A stretch of 64,000 bases of DNA, taken from contig CALUKY010000002.1 in the NCBI GenBank assembly GCA_944321345.1, forward strand, positions 62,001-126,000. The letters are read 5' to 3'. Below, piece by piece: positions 62,501 to 64,000 of this stretch. Both the position numbers and the translations under genes were made by a program. Source of the DNA: an uncultured Paraprevotella sp. GTDB taxonomy: Bacteria > Bacteroidota > Bacteroidia > Bacteroidales > Bacteroidaceae. The first letter of the stretch is position 1. Each line of letters starts with the position of its first letter. The notes below the pieces were generated by a model. The model saw only the letters and a program-made list of their open reading frames with translations. It was not told the origin of the DNA and ran no database searches.

Positions 62501-63752
62501 TGTAGGTCAAACGATCTGAAATGATAAAACGATTTCGTGTTCCAGTCTGCATATTCAGCAATTCCAGAGTCATATTCTTATAACGACCATCCGCGCCATC
62601 TGCAGGAAGAGACACTTCTAAAGAACGAACCTCCTCAGACAAAGGAAGAATCGTAAAGTCCTTCCATCCTTCGGCCTCAGCATACAAGGACACAGAAGAA
62701 GACAGAACATGCAATACTGCTCCTTCGGCAATACCTTTAAAGGCATCGGACGATGCTTCCGGTGGTACTACTGCATAACAACTGATGCTTGATAAATTCT
62801 GACAATCATAAAACGCATTATAACCAATTCTTTCAATACAAGATGGTAAAATCACAGACTGGAGATTAGTCCCATCAAAGCCATAACTAGGAATCTCGGT
62901 ATAACCATAAGTTCGGCTCAAATCAAGCAAAGTACAGTTACTGTAATTATTTGTGATTCCCAAATCAGAAGTAGACATTTTTCCGGAAACAACCATCATC
63001 GTTACCTGAGATGCATTCCCATAACCACCGATAGCATCATCTACAGCTGAATAAAGACCTCCTGCTTCAAAATCATCCACAATGATTTCACCTGTAGCAG
63101 AATTCCAAGAGTTTTTACCTGGATTAGAGGGATTTCTAGGGTTATATTCAAATAAGCCCGTGATATCCGTATCTTTTTCTCCCATAGTATAAATATAATA
63201 AGAGTCTTCTGAAAGCAAAGAATCTCCTTTCATCCATCCCTTAAAAACAAAGCCATCATTCGGATAAGCAGATAAATCTATTTCTCCACCCTCCTTTACA
63301 TTTTGAGATGAGAAATTAAAGCTACCCCCCTGTTTGGGACTAGCCTCAAGTCTGAGCCGATGCATTAAAACTGGGGTCTGAGGATCATCCACATTATCAG
63401 GATTGTATTCAAACAAACCGATAATTTTCACATCCTGATCTTTCATCGTATACGTATAATAGCGCTCCGTAGATAAAAGAGTCTCCCCCAACATCCATCC
63501 TTTAAATACAAATCCTGTTTCAGAATAAGCATACAAACTGACGGAGCTTCCTTCTGCAACCCTCTTAGTGGTCATATTAAAAGAACCACCATTTTTGGGG
63601 CTGGCTTCCAGCGTCACCTGATGCATGAGAACTGGCAGTTGAGGATCTCCAGGATTCTCGGGATTGTATATCCCGTCATCCCCGAGCCTCGCCTGTCCCC
63701 AAATAGGAAGCTGGCAAAGCATTAATAAACAAAATATGATTATATGTCTCAT
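56592..63752 (-). CDS. Giant surface protein (InlB-like repeats, LRR, Ig-like and T9SS tail)
   Basis: A 2386-residue exported protein (signal MRHIIIFCLLMLCQLPIWGQ). Domains in order: two InlB-type repeats of about 85 residues (41-212); a BspA-like LRR block near 250-350 (ITNNYSNCTLLDLSRT, CIERIGYNAFYDCQNL); many Ig/carboxypeptidase-regulatory-like beta domains; a long helical part around 1200-1500; and a hydrophobic Ala/Gly stretch near 1530-1610 (LLTAVGAFAIAEVLGNFTAD). More beta domains follow, with a SbsA-like segment and a chitobiase-like YYTVDGSCP near 1970. Two GWNWIS/GWNWLGYP modules, an ECRG domain and the tail DISHLPDGVYIVTAVAGNEV complete it. No catalytic motif was recognised. It is likely a long adhesin. 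Confidence 0.75.
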   Translation of the reverse strand: MRHIIIFCLLMLCQLPIWGQARLGDDGIYNPENPGDPQLPVLMHQVTLEASPKNGGSFNMTTKRVAEGSSVSLYAYSETGFVFKGWMLGETLLSTERYYTYTMKDQDVKIIGLFEYNPDNVDDPQTPVLMHRLRLEASPKQGGSFNFSSQNVKEGGEIDLSAYPNDGFVFKGWMKGDSLLSEDSYYIYTMGEKDTDITGLFEYNPRNPSNPGKNSWNSATGEIIVDDFEAGGLYSAVDDAIGGYGNASQVTMMVVSGKMSTSDLGITNNYSNCTLLDLSRTYGYTEIPSYGFDGTNLQSVILPSCIERIGYNAFYDCQNLSSISCYAVVPPEASSDAFKGIAEGAVLHVLSSSVSLYAEAEGWKDFTILPLSEEVRSLEVSLPADGADGRYKNMTLELLNMQTGTRNRFIISDRLTYTFNGLLKNSDFKVSVLNTSGDVLGQLDKVSILEENVSVAFESLLQPQTVSLCLKTPSGEDVTQQAHIVWMDSAEKYLQQGNSVSGLLPDKNVLCRISLSQDLGMQYQLPEDIPYLVKSADNQIEVTLLPLEKVVLKGQVVDVQSGEALSQAIVSISQKLNGLYSKSFTTKTDVKGNFSLEIYQAQTTISVSASDYISSILERQNFEDIADLGKITLKGISGTTIKTNYTYTNSVAEGETAEIGNWYADYANISYAIFNETSGKEITQFSVQYPNIVLLEEVAEGDRLRLTASHRNGDFQPVVVKTTVGKDNRAEVTVPILELGGIRASFVSSDNASVVGILYDNNGQLIQKYNYGQATLSVSGLEDGVYTLVSMAQSNLFNSILNLSQFSASGLIEGKDYVLNVLNVKSGAITTVSNELIPKLDESKLYYTGSNTSFTVNKSQIMAGNYLTLKSKIDFKSAFSSQVEDVSLVVDLPESCSFVENSVMVGSSISSYVLNGSRLTIPLSDYNDAVRFCVIPQLGGNYAPSAFVHFRLADKEVLQPIGSAGYEVKNLTINVPSVASKKSISVNGVAVGQSQVQIFDNGVLIGETASLANGVWNTSCELNEAYNLSRHEIYAKVTTKDGLEMQSETKNCIYDMSAVQVSKVTMYYSSYKVEFDFLKPTTAVQQYTFVPSQDLFTFTIDFTDNDTTKVDHVVLYVKTGGGHQVPLRATFDKAKSLWVASGRFGTQASNDIPVNVSVDFDAMINSAVDADHALDEAMEIEELANTYAKDLATLNSLFGDTQDVTDEQLLEYGNILGIKFVTTDEGADVVLPDGFEQWSEADKISYFEQKYNELEKRVTLLCDSSELIGQYLTLKKDLTQIFENDLSMSVASKCTETEESLLKKGFKQYDATNHSHVYLLTTEDSLVYVNLDQQVSVTIRNYLDNSSVVRMARASSDDPWHQKLADTYAKIKDAIDKVNEYFDDITELAGKPIEDLDKEISRLEQEIKIVRRFKNDYKKYLSNPTQIHWNIQEFRLQKALGSVQLAKRVVKPLLGKLLKCIPVLDYLATLQDCYTRAEKINELYNSIPDPCEEDQATANACKFSCGSLLTAVGAFAIAEVLGNFTADTEIVGGALASVATAGTSLSVTAWGLVQKVLVKVGSFALDFAKDFAFKQLEKDINGLACQKEDPEEPEDPQNPNIPDDPKGSEGGEHHSGTPDADPIIDPAGYVYEAVSSNRLEGVTATCYYKEVVEDMYGDLHENVVLWNAAEYAQENPLFTDENGMYRWDVPQGLWQVKFEKEGYETTYSEWLPVPPPQLEVNIPMVQNRQPEVIDAHVYEDGIEIQFDKYMQPESMTGENIFVTKNGQDVSGEITLLNAEQAYTDNPATYVSKVRFVPETPFLTTDEIVLTVSRKVKSYAGISMETDFTQSFDVEREVKELVVDSEVAVPYGGTKTIRISATPFDAAIGKTLAVKSSSPMIVSVDENSFRLDENGQASVVVNGNLPGSAVLSFLIEDVAVSASTAVKVSTDVQMQTATPVASRVSGTAVYRNTAIELSCETENAVIYYTVDGSCPCDENGTRQVYKEPIVVSKDMTIKAMAHVEKYEDSEVAEFTYTIKTATLGLNLHTGWNWISHNLETEVPVAQLQEDAVRIVGQESEVIQDPQLGFEGNLKGLSPLETYKVQAVNDGQNILTGFAFNPATALTLEQGWNWLGYPMNQVMSLDEAFALAELEEEDLLVGQDGFAQYAEGAWTGTLKTLAPGKGYLFCSKSDKKFSYNANIVSKAQSLYAQGIKNESSWTVDKYKYPNIMCLIADLYDQGASVAADAYAVGAFAGTECRGIAQVVDGKLMMNIYGEGGEEITFKAMKYSSEELFSIQETVPFEVTLLGSVKTPYKLNISKTTDISNQEKHWKVYPTLVSSRLYISYDGQEVDKVTLTDAYGTVAVLNRNLKDNESIDISHLPDGVYIVTAVAGNEVYYKKIVKVSR
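63117..63632 (-). repeat. Tandem InlB-type repeat within the giant surface protein
   Basis: Two consecutive units, each starting at VLMH(Q/R) and containing LEASPK, GGSFN, GFVFKGWM, LLS and GLFEYNP (residues 41-127 and 128-about 212). They are clearly homologous but diverged in sequence between those blocks. A possible third unit begins after the second but lacks the core. Confidence 0.75.
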
Positions 63753-63773
63753 TGTTCTTTATTTTTGGTTGAG

Positions 63774-64000
63774 TTATTCAGTCACAGTCACTTTATAAGA
63801 TGTTCCATTGATAATCACAACATAAACACCCGGACGAACACTAAAGGAAGCTTCTGTACCCTGGCTCTTGCCAATGATCTTACCATCAGTTGCGTAAACG
63901 GCAACATCGGCTGACTGTGGAGTCTGTACCAGAATCTGTCCTGAAACTGCAGTAACCTTGGCAACTGACATGTTGCTTTCCAAACCTGTTGTGGTTCCCT
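63774..64000 (-). CDS. C-terminal end of a secreted protein with T9SS-like tail (5' partial)
   Basis: The minus-strand frame is open to the end of the window, so only the last 75 residues are visible. They contain TTTGLESNMSVAKV, then VAVYATDGKIIGKSQG and SVRPGVYVVIINGTSYKVTV, the layout of a type IX sorting domain of about 70 residues. The rest of the protein and its function are outside the window. The gap to the giant surface protein gene downstream is 21 bases, so the two are probably in one transcript. Confidence 0.65.
   Translation of the reverse strand, partial: GTTTGLESNMSVAKVTAVSGQILVQTPQSADVAVYATDGKIIGKSQGTEASFSVRPGVYVVIINGTSYKVTVTE

Overview
The window is a chromosomal segment from a Gram-negative anaerobe of the order Bacteroidales, probably Prevotellaceae or a close relative. 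The evidence is the gene content (7TM-HD phosphohydrolase, TIGR02757, PorP/GldKLMN, DUF6057, serine-type sulfatases with their radical-SAM activator), the recurrent TANNTTTG -7 promoter boxes typical of this group, and the lack of strong Shine-Dalgarno sequences. A species name cannot be assigned from sequence alone. No tRNA, rRNA, CRISPR array, prophage or insertion sequence was seen.

Layout. 1-5.1 kb: housekeeping genes (an HD phosphohydrolase cut by the window edge, a TIGR02757 protein, PriA). 5.2-12 kb: an outer-membrane barrel gene and the type IX secretion (T9SS) core operon porP-gldK-gldL-gldM-gldN, all on the minus strand, followed by a DUF2795 gene, a cobalamin adenosyltransferase and a methyltransferase-like gene. 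13.3-20.5 kb: a promoter-plus-terminator leader, a large secreted protein with a T9SS-like tail, and a DUF6057/heme-motif lipoprotein pair. 20.5-47.7 kb: a locus for sulfated N-acetylglucosamine glycans, probably host mucin. It holds three serine-type sulfatases, their maturase, an M60 mucinase-like peptidase, GH20 and GH84 hexosaminidases, NagA, NagB, an N-acetylhexosamine kinase-like protein, GlmM, an NhaA antiporter and two T9SS-tailed accessory proteins. 47.7-49.4 kb: a decayed arsenic operon in which only arsC is intact. 49.5-54.6 kb: a WYL regulator divergent from an uncharacterised membrane module (TerB-like/glycine-zipper protein, DUF4230 protein, small membrane protein) with a long hairpin in its leader. 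54.8-55.9 kb: lrgAB-like genes. 55.9-64 kb: three genes for T9SS-tailed surface proteins, one of 2386 residues, the last cut by the window end.

How it fits together. The T9SS core would export the seven proteins that carry a C-terminal GxY(I/V)-type sorting tail. Among them are the GH20 enzyme and the LRR protein encoded between a sulfatase and the M60 peptidase. Sulfatases, peptidase and hexosaminidases would strip peptide and sulfated GlcNAc from mucin. NagA, NagB and the kinase would feed GlcNAc into glycolysis, and GlmM would draw amino sugar into the cell wall. No SusC/SusD pair lies in the locus, so this is a glycan locus organised around T9SS rather than a classical polysaccharide utilization locus.

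The least explained parts are the WYL/TerB-like/DUF4230 module with its palindromic leader (50.4-54.1 kb), the short promoter-to-terminator transcript upstream of the 1194-residue protein (13.4-13.5 kb), and the 2386-residue surface protein.
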